From JBNAVJ01 sp049700455 (GTDB taxonomy: Bacteria > Bacteroidota > Ignavibacteria > Tepidaquicellales > Tepidaquicellaceae): 32,466 nucleotides of DNA. Position numbers and translations under genes: made by a program. Positions 16,458 through 25,454 of the stretch are shown here, piece by piece. Within the stretch, counting starts at the first letter, position 1. Each line of letters begins with the position of its first letter. The DNA is taken from the NCBI GenBank assembly GCA_049700455.1, contig JBNAVJ010000016.1, positions 1 through 32,466 of the forward strand, given 5' to 3'. The notes below the pieces were generated by a model, which searched no databases, was not told the origin of the DNA, and was given only the letters and a program-made list of their open reading frames with translations.

Positions 16458-18056
16458 ATGAAACAACTCTTATTGTTAGGCGATGAAGCAATTGCCCAGG
16501 CCGCAATTGACGCAGGAATATCAGGAATTTATGCCTACCCCGGAACGCCATCAACAGAGATTACAGAATATGTAATCAATTCAAAAGAGAGTAAAGAGAA
16601 AAAGATTAAAGCAACCTGGTGTACAAATGAAAAAACGGCTATGGAAGCCGCTCTCGGGATGTCGTACGCAGGAAAACGTTCTATGGTCTGTATGAAGCAT
16701 GTAGGATTAAATGTTGCTGCTGACGGTTTTATTAACTCTGCTATCACTGGAGCTAATGGTGGTCTTGTTGTAGTTGCTGCCGATGACCCTTCAATGCATT
16801 CATCTCAGAATGAACAGGATTCAAGATTCTATGGAAAATTTGCACTTGTACCTATACTTGAGCCTTCTAACCAACAGGAAGCTTATGATATGGTATTTTA
16901 TGCTTTTGATATTTCAGAAAAATTTGGAATACCTGTTTTACTTAGAATAACTACCCGCCTTGCACATTCAAGAGCTGCAGTTCAAAGAAATGGTCTCAGA
17001 ACTCAAAACGAACTCAAACTGCCTCTGAAATTAACTCAATTTGTTTTACTCCCTTCGATTGCAAGAGTCCAGTATAAAGGCTTACTCCAAAATCAGCCCA
17101 AGTTTGCCTCTGAATCTGAAACATCAGGGTTTAATAAATATTATGAAGGCACCGATAAATCCAGAGGTATTATTGCCTGCGGGCTCTCTTATAATTACTT
17201 AATGGAAAATTACCCCGACGGAATAGTACCAAACCCAGTGCTTAAAATAACACAATATCCCCTTCCAATTAATTTGCTAACTAAAATATACAATGATTGT
17301 AACGAGTTACTGGTATTAGAAGAAGGTGCCCCTTTAGTTGAAGAGCTTCTCAGAGGTGCATTAAATAATGGAAAACCCATCAAAGGGAGACTGGATGGCA
17401 CTCTGCCACGGGATGGAGAATTAAATCCAAATATTGTAGCACAAGCTTTGAATTTGCCTGATACATACGGGAAACCCATTCCCTCTTTTGTTACACCAAG
17501 ACCTCCTTCACTTTGTGCGGGATGTCCACATATCGACTCATATCTTGACTTAAATACTGTCCTTGCTTCTCTTACAAAAGGACGTGTTTTTAGTGATATA
17601 GGTTGCTATACACTTGGAGCATTACCTCCCTATGAATCGATAAATTCCTGTGTTGATATGGGCGCTTCAATCACAATGGCAAAAGGTGCAGCTGATGCAG
17701 GACTTGTTCCTGCAGTAGCTGTAATTGGAGACTCAACCTTTACACATTCCGGTATAACTGGGTTATTAGATGCAGTCAATGATAACTCTCCAATTACTGT
17801 TTTTATCCTTGATAACGCTACAACTGCTATGACAGGAGGACAACCATCTGCAGCGCCTAACAGAATAGAACATATTTGCAAAGGTATCGGGGTAAAAGAA
17901 GAACATATTAGAATTATAAACCCCATAAGAAAAAATCATCAAGAAAATATAAGAATAATAAAAGAAGAACTTGATTACCAGGGAGTCTCCGTTATTATTC
18001 CACGAAGAGAATGTATACAAACACTTTCAAAAAGAAAAAGAGATTCGAAAAAATGA
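16458..18056 (+). CDS. iorA: Indolepyruvate:ferredoxin oxidoreductase, alpha subunit, without ferredoxin domain
   Basis: Thiamine-diphosphate enzyme subunit (532 residues) that, with IorB, oxidatively decarboxylates aryl pyruvates from Trp, Phe and Tyr to aryl-acetyl-CoA with ferredoxin as electron acceptor. The N-terminal pyrimidine-binding domain has AYPGTPSTEITEY and WCTNEKTAMEAALGMSYAGK; the ADDPSMHSSQNEQDSR stretch is typical. A middle domain is followed by C353-A-G-C356-P-H and the ThDP/Mg motif G424-D425-S...DNATTAMTGGQ. Known archaeal IorA proteins are ~600-650 residues and end in a two-cluster [4Fe-4S] ferredoxin domain; here the protein stops right after GVSVIIPRRECIQ, with only a basic tail. 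There is no leftover Cys-rich coding sequence before iorB, so this is a domain absence rather than a frameshift. The stop overlaps the iorB start (ATGA). Confidence 0.9.
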   Translation: MKQLLLLGDEAIAQAAIDAGISGIYAYPGTPSTEITEYVINSKESKEKKIKATWCTNEKTAMEAALGMSYAGKRSMVCMKHVGLNVAADGFINSAITGANGGLVVVAADDPSMHSSQNEQDSRFYGKFALVPILEPSNQQEAYDMVFYAFDISEKFGIPVLLRITTRLAHSRAAVQRNGLRTQNELKLPLKLTQFVLLPSIARVQYKGLLQNQPKFASESETSGFNKYYEGTDKSRGIIACGLSYNYLMENYPDGIVPNPVLKITQYPLPINLLTKIYNDCNELLVLEEGAPLVEELLRGALNNGKPIKGRLDGTLPRDGELNPNIVAQALNLPDTYGKPIPSFVTPRPPSLCAGCPHIDSYLDLNTVLASLTKGRVFSDIGCYTLGALPPYESINSCVDMGASITMAKGAADAGLVPAVAVIGDSTFTHSGITGLLDAVNDNSPITVFILDNATTAMTGGQPSAAPNRIEHICKGIGVKEEHIRIINPIRKNHQENIRIIKEELDYQGVSVIIPRRECIQTLSKRKRDSKK

Positions 18057-18640
18057 AAAAAGATATAATACTATCAGGCGTTGGGGGACAGGGAATCTTA
18101 ACTATAGCTGCTCTCATTGGTTTGGCTGCAATAGATATGGGTTTAAAGCTGAAACAGTCGGAAGTACATGGTATGAGCCAGAGAGGTGGGGACGTTCAAT
18201 CGCATCTACGAATTTCTGATAAGGAAATTTATTCTGACCTCATACCTTATGGCAAGGCAGATATGATAATTTCTGTTGAACCACTAGAAGCTTTAAGATA
18301 TTTACCATATTTATCCGCTGATGGCTGGATTATTTCCAATTCGAAACCTTTTATAAATATTGCGAAATATCCTGATATTAACCTGATTATAGAAGAAATT
18401 AAAAGACAACCCCGCTATATCTTATTTGATGCGGAAGCTGTAGCACGTGATTGTGGTTCTGTAAAATTATCAAATGTTGTTATTCTGGGAGCTGCTTCTG
18501 CCTACTTATCTATTCCAGATAAAAACTTTGAAAAAGCTATATATACCCTTTTTCAGAAAAAGGGTTCAGAGGTCATCGAAAACAATATCAAGGCTTTCTA
18601 CGCTGGTAAAAAACAGAGCTATCAACCAATAGAAGTTTAA
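18053..18640 (+). CDS. iorB: Indolepyruvate:ferredoxin oxidoreductase, beta subunit
   Basis: Gamma-type subunit of the 2-oxoacid:ferredoxin oxidoreductase family, 195 residues. The ATG at 18053 overlaps the iorA stop by 4 bases and starts MKKDIILSGVGGQGILTIA, the usual N-terminus with the nucleotide-binding G9-x-G-G-Q-G14 loop; an ATG 42 bases earlier lies within iorA and adds a basic tail not seen in the family. Further hallmarks are KQSEVHGMSQRGGDVQSHLR and the stretch around IISVEPLEALRYLPYL. It forms the CoA-interacting part of the cytosolic IorAB complex and is translationally coupled to iorA. Confidence 0.92.
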   Translation: MKKDIILSGVGGQGILTIAALIGLAAIDMGLKLKQSEVHGMSQRGGDVQSHLRISDKEIYSDLIPYGKADMIISVEPLEALRYLPYLSADGWIISNSKPFINIAKYPDINLIIEEIKRQPRYILFDAEAVARDCGSVKLSNVVILGAASAYLSIPDKNFEKAIYTLFQKKGSEVIENNIKAFYAGKKQSYQPIEV

Positions 18641-18914
18641 TTGATTTCTTTGTAGTTTCACATAAACAATGCTCTCTTAGAAAATTTATACTATTGACGG
18701 AACTATATTATTTTCTCTTACTCCTAAAGAATTTCTTATCTACTCATACTCACTCTATGGCTTTATTCTACATTTTTTTAACTTGACTTTATTTTTTATT
18801 AATACAATTTTTAACTATGCTGCAGAAATGAGGGTAACATACTTAAGAAGGGGTAATGTTGTCAAAATTATTTTTTCTTAAAAAGATTTTTTCAAAAAAA
18901 AAAGTCTTATTATC

Positions 18915-21900
18915 ATGAAAACAAAATTTGTAATTTCTTTTTTAGGTCTAATTCTCGTTTTATGTTGTGTTAATCTCGTTTTTTCCCAACAATATAGATA
19001 TACTGATAGTTGGGGACCAGCGGGATTCTCACTCACAAAACAAAGCAATTTTGGAGTAGAAATTAATTACTCCATCACCAATATGTTCCTTGAAGACGTA
19101 AACGTCGATGGAACTGTTATGAAAGCTGCAAAAGTACCGGGGATTTTCCTGCCAAACGACGCTGGTAAACCGGATCTTGCAGGAACAGGACATTACATTG
19201 CAATTCCTCAAGGCGCTTCTGTAACTTACAGAATTGTGTCTTACAGAACTGAGGTTATCAAAAACGTTGAAATCGCTCCAGCTCCAGTTCTTCCATTGGA
19301 CAACGATCCTACTCCGCTAAGGTATTCTAAAGATATGGAGGTTTATGGAAAAAATGCTTACTATCCTTCTTCTCCTGTAATGATTTCCAATCCAACACAA
19401 ATCAGAGGTGTTGATGCTGTAATACTTGGAATAACTCCGTTCCAATACAATCCAGTAACTAAAGAATTAATTGTTTATCGTGATTTGAAAGTAGAAGTTA
19501 GTTTTATCGGAGGAAACGGGCATTTTGGTAACGATGCATATCGAAGCAGATGGTGGGAACCAATTTTAAGCGATATACTTTTGAATTACAGTTCTTTACC
19601 CAAAATTGATTTCGACCACAGGTATAAGGACATAATGCTGGAAACAGGCTATGAATATGTTATTGTAATTCCAAATGGTCCAGATTTTGCTGCCTGGGCT
19701 GATACTCTCAAGAATTTTAGAACTGCACAGGGTATTAAGACAGGTGTATTCAAACTTTCTGATATTGGAGGAAATACCGTTTCGGCAATAAAGAGCTGGG
19801 TTACTAATATATGGAACACGTGGACAATAAAACCCGCTGCAATCTGTCTGATGGCTGATTATGGAACAGATGCTAATTCTACTATCATTTCTATTTTACA
19901 GCCACATCCTGCTTCTTACCCCTCTTTTGCATCTGATAATTACTATGCAGATGTCAATGGAGATGAAATGCCAGAAATAGTTTTCTCACGAATCATAGCA
20001 AATAATAATACCCAGTTGCAAACTTTAATCACAAAGAATCTTAATTATGAAAGAAACCCACCTACAAGTTCATATTACTATTCTCATCCTATAACTGCGT
20101 TAGGCTGGCAAACAGAAAGATGGTTCCAGATATGTTCCGAAGTACTTGGTGGCTTCTTTAAATATCAAATGGGAAAAACCCCAACTCGTATTAATAAAAT
20201 ATATTCTGGCACACCAGGTACAATCTGGTCAACTGCTACTAACACACAAACCGTTGTAAATTTCTTTGGAACGGTTGGATTGGGTTATATACCTATGACT
20301 CCAGATTCCCTTGGTGGGTGGGATGGTGGCAACGCAACTATGATAAATAATGCTATTAATGCTGGTGCATTCTTATTACAACATAGGGATCACGGTATGT
20401 ATACCGGCTGGGGTGAACCTGCATACACAACCTCTAATATCAGTGGATTGACCAATACTGATCTGACATTTATTTACTCGATTAACTGTCAAACAGGAGC
20501 GTACCACAATCCTTCTGGTTGTCCGGCGGAAGGTAGCTTTGTAGAAGTATTTTACCGTTATAAATATAATAACCAGAATTCAGGTGCACTTGGAATGGTT
20601 TGTCCTACTGAAGTTTCTTATTCTTTTGTAAATGATACTTATTGTTGGGGGATGTACGATCATATGTGGCCAAACTTTATGCCTCAGTTCGGAACAACCC
20701 CTGCTTCAAGAGGTGCCAAGCCCGCTTTCGGAATGGCAGCCGGGAAATACTTCCTGCAACAATCCAGCTGGCCATATAACACAGGAGATAAACTTGTTAC
20801 TTACAGATTATTTCATGCTCACTGTGATGCATTTCTAAACCTCTTTTTCAATGTCCCTCAAAACCTGACAGTTAGCCATGCTTCTGCAATAGTTGCAGGT
20901 GCAACATCATTCTATGTAACAGCAAATGACAGTTCTCTTATTGCTCTTTCAATCAACAATGAATTACTCGGTACAGCAATAGGAACCGGTTCCCCCGTAA
21001 GCGTCACAATTCCAGGAACACAGGTCCCGGGTCAGGTAATGAAAGTTGTTGTAACAAAACAAAATTATCGCAGATACGAAGGATATGTTAATGTAATTCC
21101 TGCAACAGGACCATACGTAGTGTTTGACTCAGTATCCATTAACGATGCACCTCCTCTTGGGAACGGCAATGGATTAATGGACTACAATGAGACAAACAAA
21201 CTAAATCTGCGCGCAAAGAATGTTGGTTCACAGGTTGCTAACAATGTGCAATGCAAACTAAGAACAACTGATTCTTATATTACCATAACAGATAGTACTG
21301 AAACCTATGGCAACATAAATCCAAATTCCACTGTAACAATCAATAATGCTTTTGCCTATAATGTTAGTCCTTTGATTCCAGACGGCAGGCAGGTCTCTTT
21401 TACCTTTATCGCTCAAAGTGGTTCATATACCTGGATAAGCAATTTCACCATTACTGCCCACGCACCAGTAATGTCAATGGGAACTAATATCATTACTGAT
21501 TCAAGTGGTAATAACAATGGAAGGCTTGATCCTGGTGAAAATGTAAAGTTCAAGATTGCAATCAGGAATGCCGGCACTTCAATGGCAACTGCTGTTTCAG
21601 CAAAACTTTCCTGTACTTCCCCTTATATCACTATCACAGGAGATAGTATTGTCTACGGTAACATTCCTGCACTTGATTCGTTGAGAAAATATTTCAACGT
21701 CACCGCTGCCTCATCTACCCCACTTGGAACTACTATTACCTTCAGGTTGAAAATGTATGCTGCTAATGGCTTGCTGAGCAAAATCGATTCATTTGTTGTA
21801 GTAGTAGGTCAGAACTGGGCAATTATTGGCAATGGTACATTATCATCCAACTATCCATACACAACTTACTGGATGGATGGAAGAACTGATATTCTGTTAT

Positions 21901-22634
21901 TAGGTAGTGAAATCTCCGCTGCTGGTGGGTTCCCTGCATACATCACAAAAGTCGGGTTCAATGTTATCACAGCAGACCCAGCACCAATGAATGGCTTCAA
22001 AGTCAAGATTCAAAATACCACTTTAACTTCTCTTAGTGGATTTGTGTCAACAGGTTGGACAATTTGCTATGATGGAGTATATACTCTACCAGGCACAGGT
22101 TGGCAAAACATTAACCTTACGACCCCATTTTACTGGAATGGTACAAGTAACCTTTTAATTGAGATTTGTTACAATAATTCTTCCTACACACAATACTCAC
22201 CTGTTTATGCAACCGCCAATGCTGGAAAAACCTGGGTACAATACAGTGACCTTTCAACCGGAGATGGATGTACACAGTTAACCAGTGGCTCTGCACAATC
22301 AAATAGACCGAACGTCCAACTGACATTCCAGATACTACAGAATGTCAACAACGAATTAACTGGAGTTCCTAAAACTTATTCATTATCACAGAACTTCCCA
22401 AATCCGTTTAATCCTGTAACAAAAATTAATTTTGCTATTCCAAAAGACGGATTTGTTTCCATCAAGGTTTATGATATTCTTGGACGTGAAGTTATTACCC
22501 TTGTTAACGAAGAAAAACTTGCTGGATATTACTCGGTTGATTTCAATGCTTCTAATCTTGCCAGCGGAGTCTATTTCTATCGTATGGAATGCGGCACCTT
22601 CAGTGATGTAAAAAGAATGTTACTTGTAAAATAA
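18915..22634 (+). CDS. Secreted gingipain-like C25 cysteine protease with T9SS sorting domain
   Basis: Large exported protease of 1239 residues. A signal peptide (1-24, ending LVFS) is followed by a C25-type propeptide (~25-230), expected to keep the enzyme inactive until secreted. The caspase-like catalytic domain is ~245-620: catalytic His in LLQHRDHG (H493, with H490 nearby) and catalytic Cys C525 in YSINCQTGAYHN. An Ig-like C25 C-terminal domain is at ~645-725, then two similar beta domains of CARDB type (~733-845 and ~850-965), each opening with a D-x-N-G-x-x-(D)-x-x-E-x-x-K-x motif, then a beta-rich region (~970-1145). The T9SS sorting domain (~1155-1239) has NFPNPFNPVTKI, VYDILGREV and GVYFYRM. 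Role: digestion of external protein, with surface attachment or release by T9SS. P1 specificity (Arg or Lys, as in gingipains) cannot be read by eye. It has its own terminator. Confidence 0.9.
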   Translation: MKTKFVISFLGLILVLCCVNLVFSQQYRYTDSWGPAGFSLTKQSNFGVEINYSITNMFLEDVNVDGTVMKAAKVPGIFLPNDAGKPDLAGTGHYIAIPQGASVTYRIVSYRTEVIKNVEIAPAPVLPLDNDPTPLRYSKDMEVYGKNAYYPSSPVMISNPTQIRGVDAVILGITPFQYNPVTKELIVYRDLKVEVSFIGGNGHFGNDAYRSRWWEPILSDILLNYSSLPKIDFDHRYKDIMLETGYEYVIVIPNGPDFAAWADTLKNFRTAQGIKTGVFKLSDIGGNTVSAIKSWVTNIWNTWTIKPAAICLMADYGTDANSTIISILQPHPASYPSFASDNYYADVNGDEMPEIVFSRIIANNNTQLQTLITKNLNYERNPPTSSYYYSHPITALGWQTERWFQICSEVLGGFFKYQMGKTPTRINKIYSGTPGTIWSTATNTQTVVNFFGTVGLGYIPMTPDSLGGWDGGNATMINNAINAGAFLLQHRDHGMYTGWGEPAYTTSNISGLTNTDLTFIYSINCQTGAYHNPSGCPAEGSFVEVFYRYKYNNQNSGALGMVCPTEVSYSFVNDTYCWGMYDHMWPNFMPQFGTTPASRGAKPAFGMAAGKYFLQQSSWPYNTGDKLVTYRLFHAHCDAFLNLFFNVPQNLTVSHASAIVAGATSFYVTANDSSLIALSINNELLGTAIGTGSPVSVTIPGTQVPGQVMKVVVTKQNYRRYEGYVNVIPATGPYVVFDSVSINDAPPLGNGNGLMDYNETNKLNLRAKNVGSQVANNVQCKLRTTDSYITITDSTETYGNINPNSTVTINNAFAYNVSPLIPDGRQVSFTFIAQSGSYTWISNFTITAHAPVMSMGTNIITDSSGNNNGRLDPGENVKFKIAIRNAGTSMATAVSAKLSCTSPYITITGDSIVYGNIPALDSLRKYFNVTAASSTPLGTTITFRLKMYAANGLLSKIDSFVVVVGQNWAIIGNGTLSSNYPYTTYWMDGRTDILLLGSEISAAGGFPAYITKVGFNVITADPAPMNGFKVKIQNTTLTSLSGFVSTGWTICYDGVYTLPGTGWQNINLTTPFYWNGTSNLLIEICYNNSSYTQYSPVYATANAGKTWVQYSDLSTGDGCTQLTSGSAQSNRPNVQLTFQILQNVNNELTGVPKTYSLSQNFPNPFNPVTKINFAIPKDGFVSIKVYDILGREVITLVNEEKLAGYYSVDFNASNLASGVYFYRMECGTFSDVKRMLLVK

Positions 22635-22662
22635 GGACTTTTTTTAATCCATATTTTTCACG

Positions 22663-22697
22663 CCGAACCCGTCTTAAAGACGGGTTCGGTCTTTTTT
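22663..22697 (+). terminator. Intrinsic terminator of the C25 protease gene
   Basis: The GC-rich arms CCGAACCCGTC (22663-22673) and GACGGGTTCGG (22679-22689) are perfect complements with a 5-base loop, followed by TCTTTTTT. It lies 28 bases after the protease stop. Confidence 0.92.
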
Positions 22698-22737
22698 ATA
22701 CCCTTATTTTTACATAACATATATATTATATAATAAT

Positions 22738-22745
22738 TATTTTTG
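22738..22745 (+). promoter_or_regulatory. Possible -7 element for pta-ackA
   Basis: TATTTTTG matches the Bacteroidota TAnnTTTG element and lies 29 bases before the pta ATG, downstream of the C25 terminator where a new promoter is needed. No convincing TTTG is seen 19-21 bases further upstream, so support is partial. Confidence 0.35.
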
Positions 22746-22774
22746 AATAGTCATTCGTTAATTAAAGTCTCTGT

Positions 22775-23785
22775 ATGAACCACGTTCTCGAACGCATTCA
22801 TCAAAAAGCTATAACGTTAAAAAAAACTATCGTATTGCCAGAAAGCTCTGAACCACGAACGTTAAGAGCTGTCGAAAAAGTCTTAAACCAAAATCTTGCC
22901 CGTATAATACTCATTGGGGACTCTGTTGAAATTCATCAAAAGGCTAAACATCTTGGTGTCAACATAGATGGAGCGAATATTATAGACCCGGATAATTTTC
23001 CGCTTCTTGAAACGTATTCTGAAATTCTTTTTGAAGCCAGAAAAGATAAAGACATCAAATCTATAGATAAAGCAAAAAACATATTAAAAAAAGATTCAAT
23101 CTATTTTGCCACCTTGATGGTATTTAATGGTGAAGCCGATGGTATGGTAACAGGAGCTATTCATACAACAGCTGACACCTTACGTCCTGCATTACAAATT
23201 ATTAAAACTGCTGAGGGAATTTCAACAGTTAGCAGCTGTTTTTTAATAATCACCAATCAAACTTCATTAGGAGAAAATGGAGTTTTTATATTTGCTGATT
23301 GTGCTATTAATCCCGAACCTGCTGCAGAAGAGCTTGCTTCCATTGCTGTTTCTACTGCATCAACTGCAAAATCTTTATTAGACATAGAACCAAGGATTGC
23401 AATGTTATCTTTTTCCACAAAAGGGAGTGCAAAACATCCTCTTGTTGATAAAGTTATAAAAGCAACTGAAATTTTGAAAACAAAACATCCTGATATACTT
23501 GTTGATGGAGAGCTACAACTCGATGCTGCAATTATAAAAGAAGTAGCAGAACTCAAAGCTCCTGATAGCCCTGTTGCCGGGAAAGCAAACATTCTCATAT
23601 TCCCGGACTTACAGGCAGGCAATATAGGATACAAACTCGTTCAGAGGCTTGGAAATGCTGAAGCAATTGGTCCTATTTCACAGGGACTGAAAAAACCTAT
23701 AAATGATCTTTCTCGTGGTTGCAGTGTAGATGATATTATAAACCTTATCGCTATTACGGCGGTTCAATCAATTCAAAAATTATGA
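22775..23785 (+). CDS. pta: Phosphate acetyltransferase
   Basis: Interconverts acetyl-CoA and acetyl phosphate. At 336 residues it is the short class consisting only of the PTA/PTB catalytic domain, without the N-terminal regulatory domain of E. coli Pta. Recognisable stretches are KTIVLPESSEPRTLRAVEKV at the N-terminus, GEADGMVTGAIHTTADTLRP in the middle, SFSTKGSAKHP, and FPDLQAGNIGYKLVQRLG, AIGPISQGL and PINDLSRGCSVDDI at the C-terminus. Its stop overlaps the ackA ATG by 4 bases, giving a coupled pta-ackA operon that makes ATP from acetyl-CoA. Confidence 0.94.
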   Translation: MNHVLERIHQKAITLKKTIVLPESSEPRTLRAVEKVLNQNLARIILIGDSVEIHQKAKHLGVNIDGANIIDPDNFPLLETYSEILFEARKDKDIKSIDKAKNILKKDSIYFATLMVFNGEADGMVTGAIHTTADTLRPALQIIKTAEGISTVSSCFLIITNQTSLGENGVFIFADCAINPEPAAEELASIAVSTASTAKSLLDIEPRIAMLSFSTKGSAKHPLVDKVIKATEILKTKHPDILVDGELQLDAAIIKEVAELKAPDSPVAGKANILIFPDLQAGNIGYKLVQRLGNAEAIGPISQGLKKPINDLSRGCSVDDIINLIAITAVQSIQKL

Positions 23786-24984
23786 TAATACTTGTTCTTA
23801 ACTCAGGTAGTTCATCTTTGAAATTTAAACTATACGAAATTTCAGAAAATAAACTCCTTGCTGCAGGGCTTGTAGAACGAATTGGATTTGAAGATTCGGT
23901 TCTACGTTACAAAACCTCCAGCCAAACATTTCAAAGAAAAATTTGTATTCCAAATCATACAGTTGCTTTAAATTCAATTTTCGATTTACTTATAGATTCA
24001 TCAATGGGGGTTCTGTCTTCTCTTTCAGAAATTGATGCAGTTGGACATAGGGTTGTCCACGGAGGAGAAAAATATAAAGACTCAGTTATTATAGACGATG
24101 ATGTAATTAAAACAGTTGAACAATGTGCAATTTTTGCGCCAATTCATAACAGGGCAAACCTGAAAGGAATCTATGCATGTCGTGAACTGCTCGGAGATGT
24201 TCCAATGGTTGCAGTATTCGATACCGCATTTCATCAAACAATGCCCGACTATGCATATATGTATGCATTGCCGTACGAACTTTATCAGAAATACCGCATA
24301 CGAAAATATGGGTTTCACGGCACCTCACATAAGTATGTTTCACAGATTGCAATTAAGTTACTAAATAAAAAAGACTCAAAAATTATATCCTGCCATCTTG
24401 GGAATGGGGCAAGCGTATGTGCTATAAGAGACGGAAAAAGTATTGACACCAGTATGGGACATACACCCACCAGTGGCTTGATTATGGGAACACGATGTGG
24501 AGATATAGACCCAGCTTTAATTCCTTTTCTTGAAAATGTAGAAGGTTTGAGTCCTTCACAAATAGACGAAATTTTAAACAAGAAATCCGGGCTTTATGGA
24601 GTATCTGGATTAAGTAATGATTTCCGTGACCTGGAACAGGCTCTTGATAGAGGTAATCCTCGCGCAAAGCTTGCTCTTGAAATGTTTGATTACAGATTAA
24701 AAAAATACATTGGAGCATACACCTTTGCAATGGGCGGGCTTGACGCTTTAATATTTACAGCTGGTATTGGTGAAAATGACCCCGCAACCAGAAGTGAAGC
24801 CTGTAAAGGATTGGAATTTATCGGTTTATTTCTCGATGAGGAAAAGAATAAAAATACCATAGGTAAATTAGCAGAAATTTCAAAACCGGAATCTAAAGTT
24901 AAAGTTTTTGTTATTCCAACTGACGAAGAATTAATGATAGCACAGGATACATTTAAGATTCTGTCGGATTTTGTTCCGGTTTAG
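23782..24984 (+). CDS. ackA: Acetate kinase
   Basis: Transfers phosphate between acetyl phosphate and ADP, yielding acetate and ATP (400 residues, normal length). ASKHA-fold motifs are all present: LVLNSGSSSLKFKLYE at the N-terminus, GHRVVHGG, AVFDTAFHQTMPDYAY, YGFHGTSHKYVS, CHLGNGASVCAI, DTSMGHTPTSGLIMGTRCGD and FTAGIGENDPATR. The catalytic Arg/His/Arg/Glu set expected of the family lies in these blocks. It is translated from an ATG overlapping the pta stop. The last 32 bases overlap, on the opposite strand, the end of a DUF454 gene. Confidence 0.95.
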   Translation: MIILVLNSGSSSLKFKLYEISENKLLAAGLVERIGFEDSVLRYKTSSQTFQRKICIPNHTVALNSIFDLLIDSSMGVLSSLSEIDAVGHRVVHGGEKYKDSVIIDDDVIKTVEQCAIFAPIHNRANLKGIYACRELLGDVPMVAVFDTAFHQTMPDYAYMYALPYELYQKYRIRKYGFHGTSHKYVSQIAIKLLNKKDSKIISCHLGNGASVCAIRDGKSIDTSMGHTPTSGLIMGTRCGDIDPALIPFLENVEGLSPSQIDEILNKKSGLYGVSGLSNDFRDLEQALDRGNPRAKLALEMFDYRLKKYIGAYTFAMGGLDALIFTAGIGENDPATRSEACKGLEFIGLFLDEEKNKNTIGKLAEISKPESKVKVFVIPTDEELMIAQDTFKILSDFVPV

Positions 24985-25387
24985 GGATGCGCTTCCTGCC
25001 AACGGTGAGAATGTGAATGGTAACACCAATACCCACAGCAATCAAAAGTATTCTAATAACTATACTCTTAACAAAAACTACGATTGACAAACTTAACATT
25101 ACCCATAAAAAGATTATTGATGTTATTCTTGAAATCAAAGGAATAGGTTTACCTTCTCTATAAGCTTTTATATAACTTCCAGAAATCTTACTGTTCAATA
25201 GCCATCCATAAAGCCGTTCACTACTCCTGCTAAAAAAATATGCTGCTATCAACAAGAAAACTGTAGTGGGGAGAATCGGTGTAAATATGCCTAATATTCC
25301 AATTCCAGTAAAGAAAAATCCAGCGATTAAAAAAATTCCCTTTTTTAGACCAGAAATTCTTTTATGCTCAAAGTTATTGCATTTCAT
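24953..25387 (-). CDS. DUF454 (YbaN-like) small membrane protein
   Basis: Inner-membrane protein of 144 residues. The first hydrophobic pair spans ~16-52 (KGIFLIAGFFFTGIGILGIF then PILPTTVFLLIAAYFFSRSS), the characteristic DUF454 core with GLKKG, FTPILPTT and the following SRSSERLYGWLL-NSKISG. A charged loop (YREGKPIP) leads to a second pair (~87-130). The C-terminus is basic and cytosolic (GRKRIPKPEQ). Function is unknown in general; E. coli YbaN is a neighbour of priC. It is convergent with ackA, overlapping it by 32 bases, and divergent from acs across 67 bases, so it shares a regulatory gap with acs. Confidence 0.85.
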   Translation of the reverse strand: MKCNNFEHKRISGLKKGIFLIAGFFFTGIGILGIFTPILPTTVFLLIAAYFFSRSSERLYGWLLNSKISGSYIKAYREGKPIPLISRITSIIFLWVMLSLSIVVFVKSIVIRILLIAVGIGVTIHILTVGRKRIPKPEQNPTES

Positions 25388-25454
25388 TAGTATTTTCTTG
25401 ATATTCAGCCTTAATATAAAATTTTTTTATAATTATTTACAGGGATAATAGGCA

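Noticed and set aside
18641..18914. A possible promoter (TTGACT...TACAAT) in the gap before the C25 protease gene
   Set aside because: The two hexamers are only 14 bases apart, too close for a standard promoter, and the Bacteroidota-type pattern is not met. The region is so AT-rich that chance matches are expected.
23257..23634. A 125-codon leftward open frame inside pta
   Set aside because: It is a shadow of the strongly conserved pta coding sequence on the other strand. Its Ser/Ala-rich product matches no family.
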